NCBI RefSeq assembly: GCF_026213295.1
Contig: NC_079426.1
Location: forward strand, 27,941,102-28,005,101
Source: Gadus chalcogrammus
Taxonomy: Eukaryota > Chordata > Actinopteri > Gadiformes > Gadidae
Length of the DNA: 64,000 nucleotides
Direction: 5' to 3'
Shown here: one piece after another, positions 50,111 to 60,608 of the stretch
How positions within the stretch are numbered: the first letter of the stretch is position 1
Layout: every line of letters starts with the position of its first letter
Made by a program: the position numbers and the translations under genes
The notes under the pieces: model-generated
Databases searched by the model: none
The model's input: the letters and a program-made list of their open reading frames with translations, nothing else
Told to the model about the DNA's origin: nothing

Positions 50111-51272
50111 AGAGCGATGACTGGTAAAAGACCCAGCTAAGGCTAAAATCTACGAAGCACAGATCCAAAAGCTCATCGATGGAGGGGGTGTTACCAAGCT
50201 CAGCAAAGAAGAGATGGATAAGTACAGCAAGCCATGGTTTATTCCCCATCACCTCGTCCATCACAATGGCAAGGATCGCCTAGTCTTTGATTGCTCCTTC
50301 ACTTACTGCGGCCTCTCCCTTACTAAGCAACTCCTCCCGGGTCCAACCCTCGGACAATCGCTCATCGGGGTCCTCCTGCGATTCCGGCAGTATGCTGTCG
50401 CCATCAGTGGAGATATCCGGGCAATGTTCCATCAGGTTCGTCTCCTACCGGAGGACCGGCCATTGCTGAGGTTCGTCTGGAGAAACCTGCGAAGAGAAGA
50501 CCAACCTAACATCTACCAATGGCAGGTTTTGCCGTTCGGTACAACAAGCAGCCCATGCTGCGCAAAGTTTGCGCTGCAGAAGCATGTCAAAGACCACACG
50601 GAGGGAAGCGTTCTACGTGGACAACTGTCTCCAGAGCCTTTCAACACCCAAGTCTGCCAAGCTCCTCGTGGACAAGATGGGCAGTGTCTAGCCTCAGGAG
50701 GATTCTAGATCCAGCAGTGGGCAAGTAACTTCCCATCTGTTGTCTCCCATCTGCCTTCCACTGCCAGATCAGAGAGCACAGAGCAATGGCTAGCTGAGAA
50801 GAGCACCGACCCTCAGGAGCCGGCTCTGGGCCTACGGTGGCATTGTCCGACTGATCAACTTGGCTACAAGCCCAAGCAGATTGAGAGCGAGATTTCCACC
50901 ATGAGCCACATATACAAGGTGCTGGTCAGACAATACGATCCTCTGGGAGTCATCATTCCCTACACAACGCGGGCCAAGGTCCTCGTCCAGAAACTGTGGG
51001 CGAAGAAGAGGAGCTGGGACGACCCAAACCTTCCTCCAGACATCCTCGAGGCCTGGTCCAGTCGGGAGAGGGAACTCCCCGTGCTGGCAAATATCTCCCT
51101 ACCGTGAACCTACGCACCACAGGACATCGCCACTGAAGCCACAGACTATACAATGCATGTCTTCTGTGACGCCTCCGAACAGGCATACGGTTCGGTAATT
51201 TACCTCACAACGAAGAGTGATGACACCGTCCATGTCTCATTCGTTATGGCAAGGTCTAGGGCGGTCCCAAAG
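50111..51272 (+). pseudogene. BEL/Pao reverse transcriptase and RNase H start
   Basis: SKPWFIPHHLVHHNGKDRLV then FDCSFTYCG, the GDIRAMFHQVRLLPEDRPLL block, the QWQVLPFGTTSSPCCAKFAL block and, after a frameshift, FYVDNCLQS (catalytic YVDN). MSHIYKVLVRQYDPLGVIIP and AKVLVQKLWAKKRSWDD follow, then HVFCDASEQAYGSVIYL, the first RNase H block. Homology ends abruptly near 51272. Confidence 0.87.
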
Positions 51273-51359
51273 CGTATATCCCTGTGTATGCGTCTACTCT
51301 CCGACCGGAGTTGCCGTCCTGGATAAAGTGGTCCCAGCGCACACACGTACATTCTCCAC

Positions 51360-51550
51360 AACCTGGTCTCACAGGAATCTGTGAAATGACTACGGACGCT
51401 TAACTCGAAATCCTTGGCCACATCACGGAAACACGCTGATTTCCGTGATGTGGCCACGGAATTCGCTCCAATGCAAGTTAATGACACTGACACTGATATT
51501 CCGTGGCTCACACACGGATTCCCGTTTCAACGAGCGAGTCGACCTGGTCG
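51360..51550. mobile_element. Partial copy of the ctggtctcacagg MITE
   Basis: Matches 17801-17990 closely (gaaatgactacggacg, gatttccgtgatgtggccac, ggaattcgctccaatgcaag). Only the left half is present; it is joined to an unrelated repeat at about 51550. Confidence 0.75.
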
Positions 51551-51611
51551 ACTCGTTGTGCTCGGTTGCACCTTTTTTGTCTTCCACAGAACGGAATGTC
51601 AAACCATTCAT

Positions 51612-51646
<35 letters not shown>

Positions 51647-51960
51647 CAGAAGGGGTATGCGCAGAAAGTACAGTGCACCCTATGTATGCTATGTGTCAAA
51701 ACCACGAATGCAACAAAGGGTCAATGCTTTGTATTATGGAATATGGATACTACAAATTTGGCAGCAGATAGTGTGGTACACACTCTGTTATGTATCATGC
51801 TCACAAAAATATTCGATTGAACAGTGTCCCAGAGCACGGTTGTCTGAATTATTTTGTGCCACACAGAACCAGACCTGCAAACTCCTCAGAGGAAAAAAGG
51901 TGACAGTGTCACGGGGGATTTTTTTTTTATGTAATATGCAAATGACGATAGTCTAAGCGT
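51551..51960. repeat. Diverged relative of the 40.3-41.2 kb repeat
   Basis: cacagaacggaatgtcaaac, a short (GA)n tract, gcttcagaaggggtatgcgc and agtacagtgcaccctatgta follow the same order as the unit at 40288-40470. Confidence 0.65.
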
Positions 51961-52271
51961 GACTTAACAAAACTCAGCATACTTTATCAAAAATCAATGT
52001 CAAAACATCCTTGAGGCTTATCATTTTATTTATTTTTACAACTGTCACAATTTTTTTTTTTTGTCTCTTAGCCTGGGGGGTATACCACGAACCTCGCTGA
52101 ACATACTCAGGCTTTCTTGGAAAAACCTGGCTCGACAGAGCCGCAACTCGCAATGGTACCACGACGCTCACTTTAGATTCAATTAGTTGAACCAGGTTTT
52201 CCGCTTGAGGTTCAATGCGCGTTCACATAAAAGGGGCGTTTATCGCGTCATTTGACTCACCCTTACACAAA

Positions 52272-52815
52272 ATGGATCGAGCGAGAGTGGTGTATTTCAC
52301 CCAAGGCGAGCAGTGAATTATTATGAACTCCTACGAGGAATTCAAAGTTAAAATCCCAGCCAAGGGGAAGACAGTTGCCCATAATATGGCTAGGGTGGCG
52401 TGCTGGCAAAAAATAGCCGACCGTATAATTTCGTAAGTGAAATGATTCTGCATATTGTCAAAAAAATATCATGTATTATCATGTGTTTTACCCCCATATG
52501 TGGTGCCAGCACGCTCCTACGAACATGCGGCCAAGTCAAAAATAAATATAAAAATATTATTCAATGTGGTAAGTTGTAAGCATCCATTTGAATAATTTAA
52601 GGTGAATCTAGCCTATGATTTGCAATGGCCTAGACTCCAACCTTTAATCTCATGTTGATTACCTGTAGCAAATAAAAAGAAAACCCAAATTAATACCGCT
52701 CCACCGCCCTTCACCACTTCGGAGGAGCTGGCTCTCGCCAATATCGAAGGTCGGCCGATGATGGTGGAAGGGGGGATGTCCTCTGACCCCACTGCCTCGA
52801 CATCCAAGGCGTTTG
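52272..52815 (+). pseudogene. Harbinger SANT/Myb-like DNA-binding protein (broken)
   Basis: ATG at 52272 gives MDRARVVYFTQGEQ, an in-frame TGA at 52314, then IIMNSYEEFKVKIPAKGKTV and ARVACWQKIADRI up to a donor gtaagt at 52433. A second exon (about 52509-52568) reads RTCGQVKNKYKNIIQC and a third (from 52669) ANKKKTQINTAPPPFTTSEE then LALANIEGRPMMVEG. The WQKIADR, QVKxKYKN and APPPxTxxEELAL motifs are typical of the accessory protein that helps Harbinger transposase enter the nucleus and bind the ends. The stop and a Trp-to-Cys change in the third SANT helix suggest it is inactive. Confidence 0.75.
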
Positions 52816-53160
52816 TAATGAGTATTCATGTATTGGCAAAGGACATAAATAATTGTCTTGCTAATCAAATGTGAAATGATTGAGGGTAAAATAATTGCGT
52901 CATTTTTAGTTGAAGGTAACATTATTTTGGAGGAGCCGCCGACAATCAATCTCCAATCAGAGGTATATAACTATCAAAGCAAAGCATCACGTATTCTTCT
53001 AAATGTTTAATTTTTGCAAAGAATGTCTAGGTTTCCCTGATTCTTGCAGGAGACTGTCGCCCTGTGACTCCAGGGCGACTATGGAGGTGATTTTTTTTAA
53101 CAATTCTCACAGCTATAATATGAATTTGTAGAATAAAAAATGCCTAGGCCTACATAGCGG

Positions 53161-53463
53161 TTATGTAAGGGATAATGGAAAACACAGCACTTGACTATAG
53201 GTTAATGCAAGTTGAACGTGCGGGGCCACCTTCGAACTTGAAACACAGACACACTGCGCAACAGTAAGTGCACGGCTTCTTTGTGTACCATTGCCTACAG
53301 ACGGTCCAACAAGGACGATCAAATAACGAATACCCTCTGATGAGAATCTGTATCTCTCATAAAGAATATCGTCAGACAATGCCGAGGGATCGGTTCTGTC
53401 CCGAAAAACCCTGTCTCCGGAGAGACGCCTGTACGATAAGTGCGCCGTGGTCCACGGAAACAC
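53161..53463 (-). pseudogene. HARBI1-like transposase N-terminal fragment
   Basis: Minus-strand frame with RVFRDRTDPSALSDDILYER and YRFSSEGIRYLIVLVGPSVG, the N-terminal helical domain of Harbinger transposases. The frame diverges after GPSVGN, and none of the catalytic D/D/E blocks follow before the SANT gene. Confidence 0.78.
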
Positions 53464-53709
53464 CCAAAAATGGTGACGCCATTGTCGGAGGAGGAAAATA
53501 GGAAAAAAAAACTAGGAAAATACGCACGCCCATTTAAGTAGCCGATCTCCGGCTAGACTAAGCTGAAAACCAGGTTTGGTTGCGAGCATAAGTCCCCATG
53601 GTGATACAGCGACGATTAAAGAGATCGACTTTCGTGGTACAGCTAACCCTGGCTTTCAGCTCAACATACCTCGCTAACCCTCTAATCGAGCTTCGTAGTA
53701 CAGGCCCCT

Positions 53710-54637
53710 GGACGAGTGTTTTGCAAGCTCTAAGGTGGTACTCATGGTAAAAGTTTGAGAACCACTGTTCTAGAAGACTACGCTGTCAGCTAGAGATGCG
53801 GCATGAGAGAAGGTGAACAGCTTGTGATACGCATCGCCGAGAAGAATCTAGTTTCAAAGTCCCTGTAAATAGCATGCAGCCAACGAGGTATGTTTTTTGT
53901 TGTTTCCCTGTATTTTGTTTTGCTTGTTTGGCTCTTTGTGTGCCGTGTAATTTATGATTTTATGTAAAGCTAATGCCGTGATTTCTGTTGTACTGTGTGT
54001 GTGTTCATCTATTGTTTTCACAGGGAAGTTGGAGTAAAAGGCTGCAATAAAACCCGTCAAAGGAAACCACTGGTGTTTGCCGACTGCTTTCAGAGGGATT
54101 TATAGTGAAAACTCGGACTGTTCATCGACGCGAGTGGCAGTTCAAGAAGGAGCGCAAGATCAAAGGAGCGGCTTGTTCAAGTTTTGCTGGCCCGTTAAGG
54201 CACACGGAGCCGCGATCAACGGACAGATAAGTGACAAGCACGCACTGTTCACATGCGCAAAGAGGAAAGAAGAGATACGCAGTTCATAAAGAGCTAAATC
54301 TTCAATGCAAAGGCAAAAAAGATCTTTGACACTAAGTTAAGAGTGATCTCAGAAAAATGAAGGCTTTTGTATAGGATTTGGTTGTTTACTGAATAAGAGC
54401 TGTGTTAAGTGAATGTTTTTTCTTATGCTGTATGGAAGCATTTAAGTGCCAAAGTTAAAGGGCAATTACAGTTCTCATTGAACTTTTGTATTTCAACTTA
54501 GAGTGTGTTGTAGAGGTTTACATATTGTTTGCATTTAAGGGTGAACTCCAAAGTTATTTGATTTATTGCAAGATATTCACAACTAAAGTGATGTTTACAT
54601 TCACGCTCTATTTTCAAAAGTGAGTCAAATTAAATAA
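53710..54637 (+). other. Possible LTR and leader of a second BEL/Pao element
   Basis: Lies between the Harbinger element and a BEL-like gag fragment. It has an aataaa at 54047-54052 inside ggctgcaataaaacccgtca and a purine/GC-rich leader, as an R-U5 and leader might. No second LTR is present in the window to confirm it. Confidence 0.3.
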
Positions 54638-55534
54638 GTGATTAAAAAAATTACAGACCCAAGTGAGTCAACAGTTCATAGCTTAGACTACCAAGATAAA
54701 CCTGAAGTATGCCTTCCTGAAGCCCAGCATGATGAAGCGCCAAAGCTAAGACAAAGTTCAAGAATAAGAACTCTCACAGAGAAAGGCAAAGAAATGCAAG
54801 AAGAAAAATGTAAAGGGCTTCAACAAAAATGTAACTAAATTTATGATAAATGGAAAACACAAGCAAAATTAGCCAAGAAGTCATTGTCGCAATTAAAGGA
54901 GTGTCTATCTGAAGAGCTGCACAAGGACATCATTGGTGAGATCGCAGGTCTTTCTGCAGATGTCCGGCTAATTTATGATGAGCTGCGCAATGTCTCAACT
55001 CCGGATCAAGACACGCGCAGAAAAGTGGATCTGTGTGTAGTGATCTCCAACTTTATTGTAAACAAAGCCTCAAGCCGACTCGATGGAGAAGCCAAGGAAG
55101 CAGAAGAAGTCAAATGGCCAGAAGCAGGCTCTCTCTTTGGCACAAGCTCCTCTAAGTCAGGTTCTTTCACCACTGAGTTAAAAGTTCCCTCAATCAACTC
55201 CTCCAGGTCCTCTATAAAACGCCAAGAAGCTGCCGCAGAGGCTGCTGCAAGCCGAGCTGTTCTGAAAGTGTTAGAAGAACAAGAAAAGGAACAGCGGGAA
55301 ATACAGCGTCTAGAAGCAGAAGTTAAAAGGAAGATATCTGATGAAGAGGCAGCAATTGTTAAGCGCAGCTTAGACCAAGAGGCAGAGGAAGTTAAAATCA
55401 AAGCTCAGCTAGAACAGGAGCATGGGGCTCTTCTAAGAGCTCTGGAAGAAAAGAGGAGAAAAGTGCAGAAGTTGGAGGCAGTCAAGAATCTCAATGAATC
55501 TTGGAGGCAGTCAAGAATCTCAATGAGAGAGTAG
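54638..55534 (+). pseudogene. BEL/Pao-like Gag N-terminal (coiled-coil) fragment
   Basis: EAPKLRQSSRIRTLTEKGKE matches the P-L-RxSSRxxTLTEKGKEM opening of BEL/Pao polyproteins. After one in-frame TAA (54836) the same frame continues IYDKWKTQAKLAKKSLSQLK, a helical domain (SADVRLIYDELRNVSTPDQD) and a long Glu/Lys/Ala-rich coiled coil (about residues 185-290, EEQEKEQREIQRLEAEVKRK). A 28-bp tandem duplication (55473-55529) throws the frame to a stop at 55534, beyond which the piggyBac gene begins. The remaining gag and pol are missing. Confidence 0.7.
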
Positions 55535-57709
55535 GCCTACACGGCGTATTTCAGCAGACACCTCCGAATCATCAGGTGATGAATTCAGCGAACCTGACCC
55601 GGATTCGTCGGATGAGTGGTTGCCGTCAACCGGGAACAGCAGAGCCTCATCCCCTGACGCGTCTCCAGGAAGACGTGAGGGAGGTAAGAGTTAACTTTTC
55701 CCCTTCTCTCCTCCTTCAGTCCGTCACATGAACGCAATTTAGTCCCAGTAGTTCGTTACTGTAGCTAATATGTGTTGCCAGTAGCCTACTGATGCAATGT
55801 TGCAATTTACAGATCGTGCGTCCAGCAGAGCTCGCACTCCCACTCCCCCTCCACCTCCCACTGCTCCCAATCCTGTTGGCAAAGCGAAGAAAGGTAAAAA
55901 AAATGCATTCTTCACATCACACCGCAGCAATAAAAACATATTTTTTTATTGTAGGCTAATTGTGTATTTTTCTATAATTTACAGGTCGTGCATCCAGCAG
56001 AGCTCCGACTCCTATTGGCAAAGCAAAGAAGAAAGGTAAAAAGAAGTATTCTTCACATCACACCGCAGCAATAAAAATATATGTTTTATGGTAATTTTAT
56101 ATATTTCTATCATTTACAGGTCGTGCATCAAGCAGAGGTTGCGGGGATGACTGGCATCAAGCTGGCTGGCAACCAAACAATTTCCCCTTCACTGCAACCC
56201 CTGGACCCTGGAGGGCTACTGCGGAGCTGGATAGCGACCTGCCAGCTGACTTCCTGATGCTCTTCCTGACGGACGAGCTGCTCCAAAATATTGTGGTTCA
56301 GACCAACCTATACGCAAGTCAATATTTTGAAGCACACCCTGACAATCTGCCATATAGCAGAGGACATGCATGGAAACCAGTGTCAGTCCCAGAATTGAAA
56401 ACTTTCTTTGGACTCACTTTTTTTCTCACTGGTTACATCAAAAAGCCTAGCCTTGAAATGTACTGGAGTGTTGATGAGGTAGATGCCACGCCCCATTTCG
56501 GCAAGACTATGTCAAGGAACAGATTTCAGATAATATGGAGGTTCCTTCATTTCAACAATAATGCATCACAGGATGCATCTGACAAAATGTACAAAGTTCG
56601 CCCAGTGTTGGATTACATTGTGGAAAAGTTCAAGGAGATGTATCAACCAGGCCAAAACATTTGCATTGATGAGGGTATGATGCAGTGGCGGGGGCGCCTG
56701 TCTTTCAGGGTGTATAACCCACAAAAGCCTGTGAAGTATGGAATCAAATCCTACATACTGTGTGACTCTGCCACAGGGTACTGCTTCAATATCGCCAGAG
56801 ATAGTGTTCTCTCTCCTTGATCGTCTACCAGGTCATGGTTATACATTGTTCATGGATAACTTCTACAATTCTGTAGCACTGTGTGAACGTTTACTGGGAG
56901 TTCAAACCAACGTCTGTGGAACACTGAGGAAACATAGGGGGGAACCTCAGATCATCAGCGAGATGACAAAGACTGACTTGAGGGTGGGGGAAAAAGTTGT
57001 GCGGCACAATGAGAGGGTGATGGTAGAAACATGGCAGGACAAACGGTTGGTGAGGATGGTGACTACCTGCCACCAAGATAGCATGCAGTGGGTTGAAATG
57101 TGGAGGAGGGGAAACAGAGACAAGGTTGCTCAGCTCAAGCCAGAGTGTGTTGTTGCGTACAATGCATCCATGAATGGGGTAGACAAGTTGGACCAAAATA
57201 TTGCATACTATCCATTCATCCGAAGATCGCTGAACTGGTCAAAGAAGTTTGTAGCCTATCTCTTCCAATTATGCATGTTTAACGCCCATGTCCTCTACCG
57301 AGCCAGAAACCCAGGGGAGTGTAAAACCCTCTTGGAGTTCATTTGCAGGGTAGTGAAGTCCGGGACAGTAAAGCGACATGTGGGGGGGTGTGAGGAGGAG
57401 GAGGTGGAGGAGGAGGAAGTGGCAGGTGTGGGGGCTGAGGGGTCTGTGGACTTGGAGGAAGGCCGACGTACTCCGAGAGCACCATATAACACTGACCCAG
57501 AGAGCAGGCTAGACGGAGGGCTAAGCAGACACAAACTCAGACACCTGATGCCCACCAGCAAGAAGGGGAGACCAGCAAGGAGCTGTAGGGTCTGTGCTCG
57601 CAGGGGTCTGCGCAGCGAGACAAAAATGTGGTGTCAGTCCTGTCGTGTCCCCTTGCACGCAGGGGAGTGTTTTACAGCTTACCACACTAAGCTGAACTAT
57701 TTTGTGTAG
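55535..57709 (+). pseudogene. piggyBac (PGBD-type) transposase with small tandem exons
   Basis: Exons: up to 55683 (acidic RRISADTSESSGDEFSEPDP ... DEWLPS), 55813-55893, 55985-56035, and 56120 onward. The main domain has SRNRFQIIWRFLHFNNN, NICIDEGMMQWRGRLSFRVY (first Asp), then a gap and frameshift near 56795, LLDRLPGHGYTLFMDNFYNS (second Asp), YNASMNGVDKLDQNIAYY (third Asp) and a C-terminal zinc-binding CRVCARRGL...CQSCRVPLHAGECF. About 20 codons are missing between the first and second catalytic blocks, with a frame change. No in-frame start is present before RRISAD: a TGA precedes it. So it is inactive as it stands, though much of it is well preserved. Confidence 0.85.
55813..56035 (+). 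repeat. Tandemly duplicated exon-intron unit in the piggyBac gene
   Basis: Three successive exon starts read (G/D)RASSR, and the two introns are alike (gtaaaaa...attcttcacatcacaccgc...agcaataaaaa...tttacag). All internal exons are phase 1-1, so each copy keeps frame and adds RASSRxPTP...GKAKKK, a basic linker. Confidence 0.8.
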
Positions 57710-57713
57710 GGGT

Positions 57714-57816
<103 letters not shown>

Positions 57817-58331
57817 ATTCGATATAGCTGCGACAACATACAGAAATACATACCTGGAAAGAATTGTACAACTGACATTTTGTATATATTGTATATATAT
57901 TGGTTATATATTTGCAAATAAATTATTATTGTCCTGTCAAAATACCTGTCTCAATGTTGTTTTTGCTGTTTTATGGAGGGAAACCACTTTTCAGGTGTTG
58001 AAGGTCACTAAGTGTCACTAAAGCAAAAAGCTTGTTTTCTCAATTTTTGGTCAAAAACAGGTGTTTTTGGTGAAACCAACGTATGTTCTACTGCCGATTA
58101 CTAAAGAACGGAAAAAGGTAGAAACAAACGGTTTGTTCCTGATGAAAGAAGAGAGTCTACTCTGTCTTTTGGTGGTTTCAGTGTTTTACATAGTCATAGA
58201 ACTCACTGTTCCGTGGGTCTTTGGAAATCAGTCAAAATGCTGTAAAACGCTTGGCAGTATGGGGCTCTCTGCACTGAAAATGGCTGGCAGCCAATGAGTT
58301 AAAAAGATTCTGTAATTTAATTAGTATTTTC

Positions 58332-58801
58332 TAGTGCTGTCAGTTAAATGCATTATTAACGGCGTTAACGCAAACCAATTTTAACGGCGTTAATTTTTTT
58401 ATCGCGCGAATAACACAATATCTTTTACTTTTTTTTTTATTATTCTTTGGCTCAAAACAAAGAAGCAGTAGCCTGACTGCTATGTTCAAGGCAGTATGTT
58501 TGTATGTTCATCGTTTAATTGCACTATAGGCTGAGTCCTAGTTAACCTTTGCACCTTGTAATTTATTTTTGTATCGTCCTGTTTTGATCAGTATATGCCA
58601 ATTTTGTTATCAATAAAAAAACATTTGCACAAGGCAAGCCGATGCAGTTCTCCATGTTGATAAGAGCATTAAAATAAGAAAAATTAATGGGACAAAGAAA
58701 TCAAGGGATATTAGCATAGAAAGAAATGTGCAATTGTGAGTTAACTATGACATTAATGTGATTAATCGCGATTAAATATTTTAATCGCTTCACAGCACTA
58801 T
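58332..58801. mobile_element. hAT-like MITE, ~470 bp
   Basis: Ends tagtgctgtca and (complemented) tagtgctgtgaagcgatta form an inverted pair; the sub-terminal regions are rich in taatcgcgattaa and ggcgttaacg. The 14159-14250 fragment is a truncated relative. The interior is non-coding. Confidence 0.65.
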
Positions 58802-59600
58802 CAATAACATACTAAATGTGATGCTGACGGAGGTAGGTTGAAAGTATTTACAGTATATCCCTGAATACAAATTGTTGATATTTTTTTAATGAAGTGGTTT
58901 ATTATTTAAAATGACTTACAATAAAACAGTTTTTCAGTCATTTTTTAAAACAAGTTATCAATGAATCTACTAATGTTTCATCTGTGCTTGTAGGACTACA
59001 TACTGTTGCGTGGTATATACGTTTTTACACTTCATATGCAAAAAATCTTAACAAATAACAAACAAATTTACGGCAATATTTGCATCCGTTCATGTCATCT
59101 GCATTCAACTTGCCAGAAAACATAGGCTTCCATTAGCGCTATATACAATGTTATACAACGGGGGACCTAAATCCAGCGATCTGATTGGTTCCCAACTGTT
59201 GTATAATGAGCGTATACATAACTGCTATGACGCCCTATCATTTTGTGAAAGTTAGCATATCACTCCGCGCCTGGAAGTAGAAACAGTTACAAAGTAAAAC
59301 ATATGTTGGATGATGGAGAGCGTGTAAATGTTGTTACTCCGGGAGTGAGCAAGGCGATGGAGAGACTAACGAAAGCTTAGGCACACGGCGAGTGAACTGC
59401 TCCATAAGATAAATTGCCGGAGAACCGCTCTATCGGAGCCTTCTCTCGTAGGGACGCTAAAGTGTGTTGCATAGCGACCGTCGATGCATAGCGGCAGCCA
59501 GGAGGGACTACTTTTTTGTATTCTTTAATTAAAAGGCTATTTTGACTTTCTTGGTTTCTTTTTAAATGTAGTGTGTCTATGACTTTCGTTTCGCCATAAT

Positions 59601-59630
<30 letters not shown>
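58802..59630. other. Non-coding stretch, no gene seen
   Basis: AT-rich DNA without a recognisable exon. gttgtataatgagcgtatac near 59208 resembles gtggtataatgagcacatac near 60037, so the interval between may be one larger repeat carrying the tract described next. Confidence 0.4.
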
Positions 59631-59631
<1 letters not shown>

Positions 59632-59639
59632 TAATAATA

Positions 59640-60000
59640 ATAATTCATTATATTTATATAGCGCTTTTCAATGACCCAAAGACGCTTACAGAACGGGGGG
59701 CCCTAACTCACCACACCAGTGTGTAGCACCCACTTGGGTGATGCACGGCAGCCAATCTGCGCCAGAACGCTCACCACACACCAGCTTGAGGTGGAGAGTG
59801 AGGGAATTGATGAGTCAGCCAATTGTACAGGAGGATTATTAGGGGGCCAGATTGAATGAGCCTGGTTGGGCCAGGACACCGGGGAAACCCCTACTCTTTG
59901 CAATAAGTGTCCTGGGATCTTTTATGACCACAGTGAGTCAGGACCTCGGTTTTATATCTCCTCCGAAGGACGGAGACGTAAAATGACATTAATGTGATCC
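59640..60000 (+). repeat. Interspersed repeat (atagcgcttttcaatgaccc family)
   Basis: tatatagcgcttttcaatga, caaagacgcttaca, gcagccaatctgcgccagaa, cctgggatcttttatgacca and gtcaggacctcggtttta occur in a fixed order seen in many fish and invertebrate genomes. An aat microsatellite precedes it (59600-59640). Superfamily not assigned. Confidence 0.55.
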
Positions 60001-60608
60001 GCTGCGCGTCGGGGCCGGACAACGCCCCTTAACAGTGGTATAATGAGCACATACCACAGCCTGGATTGATCTATTGCTTAAATATGTATATATATATATA
60101 TATATACGTCCTGCTACACGGTCCAACACCCCCATCTAGTGGCCGCTTGGCGCCACTGGTACTCACTCTCTCAACGCACCTGTCTGCAATCTGCAATCTA
60201 CTACTTCAACCGGGGATCTCCAATTAGCCGGCGCCAGTTCGTCGTTTACTACACCTCAGTCAGTATCGGTCCTACCAGCGTTAATCTAAGTCCAGCCCGT
60301 TTTTCCCTGTCCTCCAGTTACTACGGTGGCCGAGAAGGGCGAAACACAAAAACAAACTCGGGAACATTTTTACATTTTGTAAAACACACTAACAAGTTTC
60401 GAAACACTTTTACAAGTTTTTTACGAAAATTGCATTTTAGAAAAAACTTTTGCAAGTTCCGGAACAAAATAACATCTTAGAAAACATTTTTGCAAGTTCA
60501 AAAAAACATTTTTGCAAGTTCATTTTTCTTACGGAAAGGGAATGCTCAAGCTCAGAGGTTGAGCCGGAAATGACAAGGAAAACGCGCAAATTCTAGTTTT
60601 CACCCATT

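Larger units (their letters stand above)
47847..51359 (+). mobile_element. BEL/Pao LTR retrotransposon remnant, integrase lost
   Basis: Plus-strand gag with zinc knuckles, aspartic protease, reverse transcriptase and the start of RNase H, in BEL/Pao order. Coding homology stops at about 51272 and is followed at 51277-51359 by a direct repeat of the ~80 bp that begins the element (ccctgtgtatgcgtctac..., first copy 47847-47925). The rest of RNase H, integrase and any 3' LTR are gone. A MITE copy starts at 51360. Confidence 0.85.
52076..53707. mobile_element. PIF/Harbinger element with two genes and CTG target duplication
   Basis: Ends gggggtataccacgaacctc and (complemented) gggcctgtactacgaagctc, flanked by ctg at 52073-52075 and 53708-53710, which fits the CWG target duplications of vertebrate Harbingers. 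The plus strand carries a broken SANT/Myb-like gene, the minus strand a transposase N terminus, the normal divergent layout facing each other. The transposase catalytic domain is deleted. Confidence 0.82.

Noticed and set aside
55006..55401. Minus-strand Ser-rich 131-codon frame
   Set aside because: Antisense of the Glu/Lys/Ala-rich coiled coil, which gives low-complexity Ser/Ala/Leu.
54638..57709. A possible host gene fusing the coiled coil to the piggyBac transposase
   Set aside because: The coiled-coil frame and the piggyBac frame differ by one base across the junction even if the 28-bp duplication is discounted, and a stop lies between. Each half matches a separate mobile-element family.
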